Shown one piece after another: positions 22,989 to 32,736 of a stretch of DNA of 64,000 nt; position 1 is the first letter of the stretch, and each line of letters opens with the position of its first letter. The notes beneath the pieces were generated by a model. That model was not told the origin of the DNA. It searched no databases and saw nothing but the letters and a program-made list of their open reading frames with translations. This DNA is from Bimuria novae-zelandiae CBS 107.79 (lineage: Eukaryota; Ascomycota; Dothideomycetes; Pleosporales; Didymosphaeriaceae). Both the position numbers and the translations under genes were made by a program. The DNA is taken from positions 124,001-188,000 of the forward strand of contig ML976664.1 in assembly GCA_010015655.1 (NCBI GenBank), written 5' to 3'.

Positions 22989-23720
22989 ATCGGAAACAAT
23001 TGGCATGTTGGCGATTGTGTAAAGGAGTTGGGCAAGATCGCCGGATCGAACCTCAAGGAGCTTTCTATTCGGCTGCGGCACGAGGTGAACCATTTGTTCC
23101 CTATCAAACACTTCAATGCCTTTACCGTTCTGAAAACCCTCGAAGTTGATATTATCCTATTAGATCATACCATTGGCCATGAAACTCTCATGGGTTCCAG
23201 CACACGGTTAGCCGATATGTTGCCCGCCAGTATCCACAAGGTTACGCTGCATCTCAAGAAGGAGGACCCCATTAAGTGCATTGATCATCTCCTTGTCCGA
23301 GGTGTCAGTCCCGCGCAGCCAGAAAAGCTGACTAATTTAGAAGAAATCGTCATACGCAACTATGTCAACGGCGTGGGTGGCGGATCGGGCGAAGCCTCGA
23401 GGCGCGCACCAGAAGATTATGCGGCAACGAAGGCACTCGCAGAGAATGAATCTATTCACTGGATCGACGATGAGCTGAATCCATGGTGGGACCAGTGGGA
23501 CGGATGGACAAGCGGCTACTGCGAGCGCTTCGGCTCAACCGTCGAGTATTTGTGGTTCTTCGACGAAGACCAAGATGAAGACGAACCGACCGTACCCGGC
23601 TGCACTTCGCCGAGACTGGACTCGCCACGTTACTCGCCTGCCTCGCCCTATTCGCCAAGTTCTCAAACTGACGCCTGGTCTCCAACTTCCCCTACGTATA
23701 GTCCCGTGCAGCACACATAG

Positions 23721-24162
23721 AAATACAAACAGCGCTGCTGGAATCGACGACCGTGAGAAGCTCAATTCCATCGATCAGTCAGATAATTTATTCAGTTTTG
23801 GTAAATTGTCACTTTTCTACCTGTCCTGCATCCTTGTAAGTTAAGCTGGATCTCTTTTCTTTTATGACAGTTCACGGCTCTTTCATCAAACACAATCCAC
23901 CATCTGAATCGCTTCCTTCACATTCCCGGCCTCACGCTTGCAGAATACTCATCACTCAGAAAGAATCAAAATCAAGTTATAAAAGTTCAAAACAGATATC
24001 ATTCAAAGCAACAAATCTAGTCCATATGCAATCATAAATGCAGACCGCATCCTTCTTCTAAATGCCAACTATGCAGGGGTATATGTGCCAACCAACAAGG
24101 AGCAAAACAACAACAAGGAGCAAAAAAGGGGTGATTTAGAATAGAAAGAGGTTAGAGCTTTT
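23721..24162. other. Intergenic region
   Basis: About 440 A/T-rich bases between the F-box pseudogene and the GH16 gene 3' ends. The near-repeat caacaaggagcaaaa occurs twice at 24094-24126. No gene is seen. Confidence 0.5.
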
Positions 24163-25911
24163 CTACCCGCGGAAAGCTCGGGCATGCGCGTGGCGAGGAT
24201 GAGAGCGCCTCTGCCGAGCGACGTGCTTAGATGGGTAGATGAAGCCGCCCATGGGGCCGCTTGGGGCAGCGCCAGATCCAGCACCGGAACTGGGTGCGGC
24301 GGCGGCAGAGGACGAGGGCACTGCGGAGCTGGGTGTAGGAGCCGAGCTAGATGGTGCGGCGTTGACGGGGGGTGCTGGGGGAGAGATAGCCGGGAGTATG
24401 GAGGCTGGTGGAGAGGCAGCTGGGGGCGAGATAGCTGGAGGGGAGGCTCCTGGCGGGGAGGCTGCTGGCGGCGAGGCAGCTGGAGGAGATGCAGCTGGCG
24501 GGGAGGCCGCCGGTAGAGAGGCCACTGGAGGAGAGGCCACTGGAGGAGAGGCCACTGGAGGAGAGGCCACTGGAGGAGAGGCCACTGGAGGAGAGGCCAC
24601 TGGAGGAGAGGCCACTGGAGGAGAGGCCACTGGAGGAGAGGCCACTGGAGGAGAGGCCACTGGAGGAGAGGCCACTGGCGGCGAGGCCACTGGCGGTGAG
24701 GCGATCGGAGGAGAAGCTACCGGCGGAGAAGCAGCGAGCGGAGAGGTAGCGGGCGGAGAAGCGACCGGGGGAGAAGCGACCGGTGGAGAAGCCACAGGCG
24801 CAGACGAAGCAGCCGGCGGCTGATCAGGGGTCGCAGGAGCCTCACCAGCACCCTGCTTGTCGAACCACTTGAGCCCCGCAACCTCCCAGTACGCATTCGC
24901 AAACGCCTCTGGGTTGTTCTGCACATACTCCTGGCATGTCTTCGCGCCCGTCTTCGCTGCACAGGTAGACTTCTCCCACTCCTTTCCGGCCCAGTCGCCG
25001 CAGAAGGTCGTGTCGAAGATGATCCGCATGTTCTTGAAGCGCTCTTTGAAGTCGCAGCCCTGACCATGGAACTTGGCGAGCGGAACGCCGAAGGTGGAAG
25101 GGTCGGGAGACTGTGTGGAGGTATTCGATGCGAAGTTGGCGGTGTAGACAGAGCTGTTGCGCGGGAAGAACCAGATCGAGATGTCGGTCGAGGTCCACTC
25201 CATGGCATAGACACCTCCACCCGCGTTGTTGAAGTCCGTACCGTAAGTAGCGATGCCTGCGGAAGGTTGCGGGGATCTGATGCTGCAGCCTACGTTCTTG
25301 CCTTGTCCTTCGGCCGCGACGTCACAGTTGTCGGTCAACATACTTCCCATGAATGCTGCTGCTTGGGACTGCGCCTGACCTTGAACGCTGGAGGTGGCGT
25401 TGTCGACTGCGCACCCGGGGGACGTGTGCAATGTAACCGCGGCGGCGGTGTCGAGATTGACGCCCTCGAGGACGTCGATCTCTCCACCCAGGGGCCAATC
25501 GTCGGTGCCAACAGTCTGTTGGCCTAGGAGCCAGTACGCCGGCCATGAGCCGCACGTGCTATCTGGCATGTGTCGGATGTCGGCGACAAGGAGACCTTTG
25601 TTCCACGTCTTCTTGCTCTCTAGTCGGACGGACTTGCGTCCATTGGGATCCTTCTCCTTGTAGTCGACACCCATAAATATGCTTTGCGTATCTTCGAAAT
25701 AGCCGACAAGCCCGCTCTGAACTGCCGCATCCCTGGCTTGGTATTGCACGAAGCCCTGGGTGGGGTCCGGGCCAGAGAAGAAGTCGAATTCTTGGAAGAA
25801 TTTGTTATAAGAAAGATCTTCCTTCAGAACATATGCACTAGTCCCTTGTGCGGTCGTGAAGGTGGTCAAAGTGGCGCCCAGTGCCGTAGAAAAGAGTGTT
25901 GTTGAACGCAT
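24163..25911 (-). CDS. Secreted GH16 endo-beta-glucanase with Pro/Ser/Ala repeat tail
   Basis: One exon, 582 residues. A signal peptide covers about residues 1-22 (MRSTTLFSTALGATLTTFTTAQG). The catalytic domain (about 30-345) has the GH16 active-site motif GGEIDVLEG with Glu144, Asp146 and Glu149, plus the upstream CGSWPAYWLLG block. It fits fungal endo-1,3(4)-beta-glucanases that act on cell-wall or environmental beta-glucan. From about residue 360 to 500 the protein is built of a five-residue ASPPV-type repeat, encoded partly by ten perfect 15-bp DNA copies. The usual hydrophobic GPI-anchor tail is missing: the protein ends in a basic stretch (SKHVARQRRSHPRHAHARA). It may therefore be wall-associated through the tail or released; that is inference. 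The opposite strand has a 194-codon open frame that is only a mirror of the repeat. Confidence 0.9.
   Translation of the reverse strand: MRSTTLFSTALGATLTTFTTAQGTSAYVLKEDLSYNKFFQEFDFFSGPDPTQGFVQYQARDAAVQSGLVGYFEDTQSIFMGVDYKEKDPNGRKSVRLESKKTWNKGLLVADIRHMPDSTCGSWPAYWLLGQQTVGTDDWPLGGEIDVLEGVNLDTAAAVTLHTSPGCAVDNATSSVQGQAQSQAAAFMGSMLTDNCDVAAEGQGKNVGCSIRSPQPSAGIATYGTDFNNAGGGVYAMEWTSTDISIWFFPRNSSVYTANFASNTSTQSPDPSTFGVPLAKFHGQGCDFKERFKNMRIIFDTTFCGDWAGKEWEKSTCAAKTGAKTCQEYVQNNPEAFANAYWEVAGLKWFDKQGAGEAPATPDQPPAASSAPVASPPVASPPVASPPATSPLAASPPVASPPIASPPVASPPVASPPVASPPVASPPVASPPVASPPVASPPVASPPVASPPVASPPVASPPVASLPAASPPAASPPAASPPAASPPGASPPAISPPAASPPASILPAISPPAPPVNAAPSSSAPTPSSAVPSSSAAAAPSSGAGSGAAPSGPMGGFIYPSKHVARQRRSHPRHAHARAFRG
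24521..24670. repeat. 15-bp minisatellite coding for ASPPV repeats
   Basis: Ten perfect tandem copies of gccactggaggagag (plus strand), flanked on both sides by diverged copies out to about 24400 and 24800. Perfect identity in the core suggests recent expansion. The unit is five codons, so length changes keep the GH16 frame. Confidence 0.97.
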
Positions 25912-26943
25912 GGTGTCGTAGAAACGGTTCGTTAGAATAAGCGTTTTCTCAATCTGTAGTTGTGGAAAGAACTTGCAACGATCGTCAAGATGTCGAAGAT
26001 GAGCCTGCTCGAGAATGATATAAAGGGTCTAGAAATGAATGTAAGGCGGCGACTTCACAACGCGCATCGCTCACACAATGTAAGTGATCCAAGGAACGAA
26101 GAGGGATCGTTCACATTCTGTATTCACGGTCAAGCCGCTTTATTGTTGAAAGACTTTACCCGTGAAACATCGTCTCCACAATGTTTTCTACACGCCACAG
26201 GCAAAAAGTTTGCGTGAAGCGACGGCGGTTACGTTGAAACATCCTAGGCAACGAAACATAATTGACAAACGTACAGCTCCGTTGCGGGTAATGAATTACC
26301 AGGGTACGAGTATGGAAAGCAGTAGCGCGAATAAAGCCGTGTGGTGGTAAGGAGAGGTGGGACTTTGGGGTGTTTCGAAGTTGGGGTGAAGGCGGCGATG
26401 AGTGGCGGGCATGTGCTCTTAGCGCTGGGTTTGCCGCTTTGGCGAGTGCACGCGCCGCACTAAAACATTATGGCCTGGGATCCTCACACATTTTATTCGA
26501 CACACTCTCTGTGCCTGCATTGAAGACGTTCCTCTCACCTCGGTAAGTTGCAGGCATCGAAGTTGAATGTTGTGCTAGGGTGGGAGTCTTTCAGGCCTCC
26601 TGAACCTTTGCTATCTACCTATGGTAGGTACCCCCTGGATTCTATCATGCTGCACCTATGGGCATGGATCCATCGAGGATTCATACGACTTCTCTGTTTC
26701 AAAACAATCTAGTCAATCTAGGCCCTGCTATTCCTGGCAGCATCTAGGCAAGAATTTCACTGCATTTCCCCAAACTTACGGCACGTACCCCGACTTCGAT
26801 AGTGCTGAGCGGGCGAGAAAGCTTTGATTTCGGAATCATCAAAGCTCCGTGAGAGCTATTCACGCCGATGGAAATCGGACGCATCGATGCCGGAAGTTTG
26901 AATGGCCAGCCGAATGCTGATATGCCAATTTTCCATAATTGTT
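25912..26943. other. Intergenic region upstream of the GH16 gene
   Basis: About 1 kb with no supportable reading frame; it contains the GH16 promoter and the 3' region of the Zn2Cys6 gene. Confidence 0.5.
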
Positions 26944-28658
26944 CTAATATTGCCCCAACGAGACCTGAACGCGCTCCCATTGCGCGCCGTCGCATGCTTT
27001 CCTATACCCCATCACCGCCTCATCCGCTATCTCGTCTTGCAATTCCACTTCAATCTCCGCTAACCTGTTTCGAAGCGGCACTGCTGGTCGAGCCTCTCTA
27101 TCAACTCCTGGGAGTATATCCAACGGGCCTTGACTCGCAGCACCGTGATATATACCTTCATCTTCAATGTCCATCGCCTTCCTCATGATTCTGCTTGCAA
27201 TCCTGCAATCCCAAATGCCCTCTCTATGTATCGTGCTTTCCAGTAGTCGCACAGCATGTAACCTCACGCTTCTCACCCTACATTTGATAGCTGTATAGTA
27301 CAGAGGCGGTGCCCAGCCGAATGTAACTGTGGAGTGGGACATATCGAACCGTATTCTTCTAGAAGTTTTGGAAGCGTCGGGAGGTGCTCGCGCTTTCCAC
27401 AGGTATATTGAATTCGAAAGAATCTCGAGGAACTGGGGTGTGTGACCGTCGTAGGCTAGTTCAGTGGAGAGTGCTGTTGAGCAAAGAATGGCGGCTAGGG
27501 TGTAGTAGTTCATAAGCATTGCGTTGATAAAGAGAGTGGGCTCTTGGTGGTCGAGGTGATGTCGGGACGGCTCGTACGTCGTACGCCACAGAGCAAGAGA
27601 ACTTTGTAGATGCTGTTGGAGCGGGAGAAGCCCTCCTTTACAGGGCTCGGAAATTGATGAACCAGTACAATCTAATCGTTTTAAATGAACCTTCCCTTTC
27701 AAGTCAATGATCATATAGAGACAGCGTTCGTGCTCGGTCCAGGCATCCTTGTGGGTGCGGAAATCTGTGGGTGAGATCTGAGGTATGGGCAACTGCAGGA
27801 TGAGGTTCGAGTGTTCGTGGGTTGCGTGAAAGAGCACAACTTGAACATGAAGGCGTTGAAAGACCTCGACGATCGATTGGTCTGCGGCGTCTTTCGGTCG
27901 AAGAATAAAAACGCCTTCGCAAATGCAGCCATAGTGCTCTTGCAAAACCTGGAGACCGTTTTTCAAATGCCCTTGTGCAGTCTTGAAGTGACCTCGCAAT
28001 AACTCTAGGCATGTAAAGACTATACATGCGATAAGGACAATGCGAGTAGATGCGGACCCCTTCGTGGTGAAGTGCGGCTGTAAACAACTGATGGCTTTGC
28101 TGTAATTCCGTAGCATGAATCTCTTCTGTACATCGACTCTTGTTTTGTCTTCGAGAATGCTACCGTCTCCGCCAGTCTTGTGGACCGAACTCAGAGTGAC
28201 TGTCGCATGGACGACTGCTGGCTCGCTTGCGCTTGCTTGTCGCAACAGCGTTAACCAGAAGCCGTCCACGAAAAGTCCTGGGATTTTTGTGACAGTTCTA
28301 ATATGGAACCAATTCATGTAAATTTCCTCCTCAGAAGCATAACGCTGCGTAGGGACACCGACTTGGAGGCACGGGCGCTGTAAGTCATGACGCGATGAAG
28401 ACTGCATCGCCCAAGGTTGTGCATCGTGTACATTGCCACCACCTCCCCAGATGCCGTAACCATCACAGGTTCTGCCAGTAGAAACACATCTGTTGCATGC
28501 CGGTTTTCCCTCGTCACACTTTACGTTCCTTACTCTGTGCCGGGTTAGTCTTGCTGACAGGCATCCGCTGCCCAGGTGACATGGACTTACTTGCAGGTCA
28601 AGCATCCAGTCTTGCACGTTTTTCTACGTCACTTGACGGTTTTTGCGTGCTCATCCAT
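26944..28658 (-). pseudogene. Zn2Cys6 transcription factor gene with early nonsense codon
   Basis: Two exons on the minus strand: 28658-28591 and 28534-26944, joined by a GTAAGT...CTAACCCGGCACAG intron. Splicing restores a complete zinc cluster CLTCKVRNVKC then DEGKPACNRC and VSTGRTC (Cx2Cx6Cx6Cx2Cx6C). The spliced frame starts MDEHAKTVK and then hits TGA, followed by RRKTCKTG and the zinc cluster. A CGA-to-TGA change would explain this, since Arg here gives the usual basic lead-in. No other ATG reaches the cluster in frame. The remaining 530 codons have no further stop and resemble the regulatory region of fungal Zn2Cys6 proteins (for example YMNWFHIRTVTKIPGLFVDG, LLRGHFKTAQGHLKNGLQ). The break is therefore recent, or the protein starts in a way not visible here. 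It is divergent from the broken aldo-keto reductase, its likely former target. Confidence 0.75.
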
Positions 28659-29291
28659 CGTTGTCGTATCGCTACGCTGTATATTTCAGATGCGCCCGCG
28701 GCTGTAGGCGCCTAGTCCGAATAGCGAGTGGAGGATGCAGCGGAGTCAGTGCAAGCGCTACCTAAGTCCGACCGGTGTCCTCGGGTCGCGCCTCATTGTC
28801 CGATCCTCCTCTAAATCTAACGGTGCTCGAGGTCTACGAATTGACGACTCTCAGAGAAATGCTTCATTCATTGGTCTGTTCGGAGAGCGGACTGTCTGAT
28901 TTGTGTCCAAGATCACTGAAATCTTGTGGTCGTCTTCATGGAAAAACGCCCCTTCATCTTGTCAGGCTATGTTGAGATCAGGAAGCAATACCTGGAATAC
29001 CTCAGCATCACAACAATTTTCTCGATTAGACTGCTCGGGAAGGGCGGTATATTACTGGCCATCAAGTAATGGGAGACCTCCACCTGCCTCAAACATACCC
29101 TTGCCAGACGCATTCCGCAGAAACATTGAAGTAATATACCTATATCGTGAAACGAACACCATCTATAAGCTATATAAAGCCGTGCGGCGCTCTTTCTTGT
29201 CTTTCGAGTAGAGTTATCAGAAGATCTTTCGGAATTCCGTATCAAGCTGCGTTGCTCCACAGTCTTTCTATACCACAGCATATCCTCTAGA
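28659..29291. other. Intergenic region between divergent regulator and reductase
   Basis: About 630 bp without a supportable gene, expected to contain the promoters of the Zn2Cys6 gene and of the aldo-keto reductase when they were active. Confidence 0.45.
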
Positions 29292-30480
29292 CAAACCCTC
29301 CCTCTCCGTCAACTAGGCACAGATGGACCCAGGATTCCAGCCATCGGCTTCGGTCTCATGGGTCTAGCGGGAGCATATGGACAAGCTACATCTAAGAAAA
29401 GGGCTTGCAGATCCTGGGTCGGGCACTTGAGCTGGGAGAAACATTTTGGGACACGGCCGAGTAAGTTCAAGCTCACGAAGAAGGTGAAGAGTCTCTTCTA
29501 AGTTGATGCCTCGAATAGTATCTACCACGGCAATGAGAAGTTGATCGGCAAGTGGTTCAAGCGAACTGGGAACCGCCAGAGGATTTTTCTTACTAGCAAG
29601 GGTGCCATCAAAATGGAAGGCATGGAATTCAAGGGCATCGACAGCTCGGAAAAGTACCTTAAAGTCGAGTGCGTGGAGAGTCTAGCTAGACTAGAGCTAG
29701 AGTACATTGACTTGGGTAGGCCATCGATCCAGGCTCCATTTCCGTCAAGATTCACAGCTCATCTGAGATAGATTACGCCCATCGGCTCAACCCGCACACT
29801 CCTGTGAAGGATACTATGTGTGGCCTGGTGTAGCTTCAAGCGTTAGTGGGTTTCGCTCTTACCTAAACAGTGGCTGACATTGCGCACAGAGAGGGCAGGA
29901 TCAAGCATATTAATCTTTGCGAAGTGTCCTCCACGGCGCTTCGACGCACGGTCAAGATTGCACCAGTTGCAGCAGTACAAATCGAATACTCCTCTTTCGT
30001 GCGCGAAGTCGAAACGGATACGCCCCAGAATCTTGCAGCCACTTCTGAGAGCTGGGCATCGCTTTTGTATGCTCTAGCCCTCTCGGTAGAGGTCTCCTGA
30101 CGGGATTGCTTAATACTAGGTCGGATACCTCTCAGGGCACTGAAGTACGCGGAAAGAACTTACCTCGGTTCAATGAGAAGAATATGGAGGCGAATGCGAA
30201 GTTCGCGGCGCGGTTCAAAGAGCTGGCGGATAAGAAACACTGTTCAGCTAGACAACTGGTCCTCGCGCGGCTTTTGGCTCAAGGCAACATCGTCTTTCCC
30301 ATTCCCGGTACGAGGAAGGTCAATTACTTAGAAGACAATCTGAAGGCTCTGAATGTGGAGTTGACTAGGGAAGAGGTTGCTGAGGTCAAACACTTCTTAG
30401 AGCACAATGAGATGCAGGGATATCGTTCAGCTGAGATTGCGAAGCACTTCGCCTTCACTGATACCAAGACGGAGATTTAA
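29292..30480 (+). pseudogene. Aldo-keto reductase pseudogene
   Basis: Fragments in all three frames line up along an NADPH-dependent aldo-keto reductase. LPLRQLGTDGPRIPAIGFGL is the N-terminus and EKGLQILGRALELGETFWDT follows after a frameshift near 29400. Next come IYHGNEKLIGKWFKRTGNRQ and SLARLELEYIDL, then AHRLNPHTPVKDTM after an intron at about 29720-29770. A TAG follows in GLV-LQ, then IAHREGRIKHINLCEVSS, VAAVQIEYSSF, a second frameshift before GRGLLTGLL (about 30080), and the C-terminal KFAARFKELADKKHCSARQL to the natural TAA at 30480. The initiator ATG is also missing, the codon in its place lying in tctagacaaaccc. The family would be the Yakc/AKR13-like group of fungal oxidoreductases. 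Several independent lesions make a functional product unlikely. Confidence 0.85.
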
Positions 30481-30702
30481 ACACACGCATGAACATGCAG
30501 TGGGTTTGAAATTCTATTGGTGCCACTACAGCATCAGCCTTCTGCAAATTAGGCCTTTGGTGATGCTTGCCGACACTATATTACGGAAACTCGACGAGGC
30601 CGTGCAATCAATCCTATGATCACGTTTATGGGTGGATGTTATGTTCCTTTTGCAGAGGAGCCTGCAGCCCCAAGGCCCATCCCCGGAGTAATCTAGTTCA
30701 CG

Positions 30703-30875
30703 TTAGACTGTCGTCGAACTACAGAACGTCCACGAGCAGTGGTGTTAGGATTGTAGACTATTATTAAACTATAGAATATTTATAGGTAGTACGCTACTTG
30801 TTAGGATCCTAGACTTTTGTTAAACTACGGAACGTCCACGAGCAGTAGTGTTGGGATCCTAGACTGTCGCTCGTG
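30703..30875. repeat. Degenerate ~55-bp tandem repeat
   Basis: Three copies and part of a fourth of a unit built around gttaaactacggaacgtcc, acgagcagtagtg and ttaggatcctagac. The second copy (about 30755-30810) is strongly A/T-shifted relative to the others (actatagaatatttatagg against actacggaacgtccacgag), as C-to-T and G-to-A change would produce. Confidence 0.7.
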
Positions 30876-31038
30876 GCACCCACAACGCAGCAGCCACAAA
30901 GCGGATACGCGTCCAGGTTGGTATCGTTGGTCCCGCGAGTTGTTCCAAGGTTGTAGGTGCTGGGATGGTCGGTCTGGTAAAGACCGCTAGCCAGCCGATG
31001 AAGTAGGCCGAGACAACGACGATGGTGACAACGTCGAC
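30859..31038 (-). pseudogene. Possible remnant of a membrane protein
   Basis: A 59-codon minus-strand frame without ATG, bounded by TAG on both sides, reads VDVVTIVVVSAYFIGWLAVF and then a Pro/Thr-rich hydrophilic part ending FVAAALWVPRAT. The first 20 residues look like a transmembrane helix. No family is recognised and it may be chance. Confidence 0.25.
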
Positions 31039-31462
31039 CTAGCCGCCAGCACGCAAGTTGGTCCCGCGGGATGCATCTAGGCGTTCGGCGGAAAAAGGAA
31101 CACGTGCTGAATCTGGACTTTGAGGGCGACGTCAGCAGAGATGAACAAACTGTGTTGCACTTGGCGCCGGATATGAAGCTGCGTCTCCAGGGCTTACGGC
31201 AAGCGACGTGTTTTCACAGAGACGTTCCTTCCCCATCAAGCTTAACCTTGGAACATTGGAAAGCGCCGGTGCACGTAGTGTATCATGCTTGATTCCGCGC
31301 GACAGAAGATTCGAGGTATGATCCGTCTGCTCATGCATGAAGGGAGTCTTAGTCACCGTTCAGCATGCGTATTGTGCTGCACATTGAATTGACTGTGAGA
31401 GCTTTGTCTCTCCGATCTGTAGTCCCATTTGTTTGGTAAAGTTACTGACAGATTTAAAGGTA

Positions 31463-31748
31463 CTGCATATCAAGCCAGCTGCTGCTGGCGTACGAGTCCT
31501 CACTTTGGACAGGTTAGTGCCTCAGTTTAGCCAAAGTAGGTGATTTGCTACTGACGAATCTATCTGTTCAGCGGTGGCATACGAGGGGTCGTCGAGCTTG
31601 AAATTTCGCGTCACTTAGAGTCTGAACTTGGCGGTAAGCTGCGTATTCAGGATTTCTTCGACCTCATCGTCGGTACAAGGTAGGTAATTCGTTCCACAAA
31701 TGGCCATGAACTGACTGGAGAAGTACGGGTGGGCTTGTGGCGTTCTGA
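31463..31748 (+). pseudogene. Patatin-like phospholipase fragment
   Basis: Three small exons, 31463-31512, 31572-31679 and 31724-31748, join in phase at GT-AG sites. They give IKPAAAGVRVLTLDSGGIRG, VVELEISRHLESELGGKL, IQDFFDLIVGTSTGGLVAF. These are the oxyanion-hole motif (normally DGGGIRG, here with Ser for the first Gly) and the catalytic serine motif GTSTG of patatin phospholipases, as found in long fungal proteins. A TGA at 31746 ends the frame where homologues continue GLG. No N-terminal or C-terminal remainder could be traced, so this is an internal fragment with its introns preserved. The catalytic Asp of the dyad lies in the missing part. Confidence 0.75.
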
Positions 31749-31841
31749 GCCAGGAACAAGCCAGTTTGAATGATGACAGCACCCTTCTACTCGAATCTGA
31801 TAAATCTGAAAAGAAAGCAAGTACAAATAGCTTGAGAAACT

Positions 31842-32031
31842 CTATCCAACCTTAGAAAACAAGCGACCATCGTGAATGTAGACTGGCGGGAGATCATATC
31901 GTACAGCGTTCCCTTTGCCCCCGCCAACAGTGCCCTTCACTGTGTGATCCATGTAGGCAATCCGAAAAGTGACTTTGCATAGATACGAAGAGAGTCATCG
32001 CCCTTCTTGCGGCGTGCTTACATGATTCCAT
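31842..32031 (-). CDS. Candidate very small two-exon gene
   Basis: Exon 32031-32022 (ATGGAATCAT) joins exon 31972-31842 across GTAAGC...AAAG, giving a 46-residue frame (MESFTFRIAYMDHTVKG, then GGGKGNAVRYDLPPVYIHDG). The sequence looks protein-like but matches no family I know, and the first exon is only ten bases. A longer overlapping minus frame (32350-32018, YVNPSRYTPKLLAIQLDYRF) cannot be joined to it in phase. It could be another decayed gene. Confidence 0.2.
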
Positions 32032-32736
32032 CTTGTTGATAGCCTCCCCAAGCACTCTCGTGTGAGGCGGGTCCCGAAAGTGGCCCTTCTTCCGTACACT
32101 TCTTGGGTGCTTGGAGAGCGGTACTAGCTGTTGTGACCGTGTATTTGAAGCGGTAATCGAGCTGAATGGCCAATAGTTTAGGCGTATATCTTGATGGATT
32201 TACGTATGTAAATGCGTTCGGCAGTGAGGTGTCGGGCCCGGATATTGATTGGTACAGATTGTACAACAACTTACTATGCAGGAATATATATAAAGACAGT
32301 CTATTTACCCTGAATTTACATATGTCAGCCACTGGTTGTTGAATTAGCATTAGTAGGCTTGCGCTGCTTCAGCGCTGCCCAAATTGTGAATGAAGATTCC
32401 ATTGCGAGGGTCCTGTGAATCCACTGTGAATCAAGTAGCCAGTGTCCAGTTTTTTTATGCATGAATGCGGCACCTTCAATAAAGGGCACCATTGAATTAA
32501 AGTCCTTTTGGGATCTGATATTGTCCTGAGAGAGGCAGGAGAGATGTGGGCACCGCAGTGGCGCCTGGCACGCTTGGACCGAAAAGGGAAGGCGGCCAAC
32601 TTTTCGCTTAGATCGACCCCACCCACGCAGACGGCCAAAATCACCACCTGCGCTGCACTTCGAGCTTTTTCTCTCAACCTCCCTCTCCCTTCAAGAAACC
32701 CGGATCAGTCGAGACAGACTACCTCCCGCACTAGCC

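Larger units (their letters stand above)
19013..23720 (+). pseudogene. F-box-like protein gene, broken by stop, 20-bp duplication and hAT insertion
   Basis: An N-terminal F-box-like segment (LIDLPNELVDNIAGHLLPDK, then FALSSKSIYSKC) starts at 19013. The frame meets a TAA at 19175, and a perfect 20-bp tandem duplication at 19206-19245 then shifts it. Beyond that the frame is open again (19246-20082), giving residues such as LAKNPLIAGYVETLSLWDVR typical of the large F-box families of Dothideomycetes. A 2898-bp hAT element interrupts it at 20083. The frame resumes after the element and its target-site copy (22989-23720) and continues in phase into IGNNWHVGDCVKELGKIAGS, proving the two parts were one gene. 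The C-terminus carries an RNA polymerase II CTD-like run (YSPASPYSPSS, SPTSPTYSP). A 45-bp intron over the TAA (donor 19160s) is possible, but the duplication would still break the frame. Confidence 0.88.

Noticed and set aside
24239..24823. 194-codon plus-strand frame with GGEATGGEA repeats
   Set aside because: It is the antisense of the 15-bp repeat in the GH16 gene; the periodic DNA keeps several frames open.
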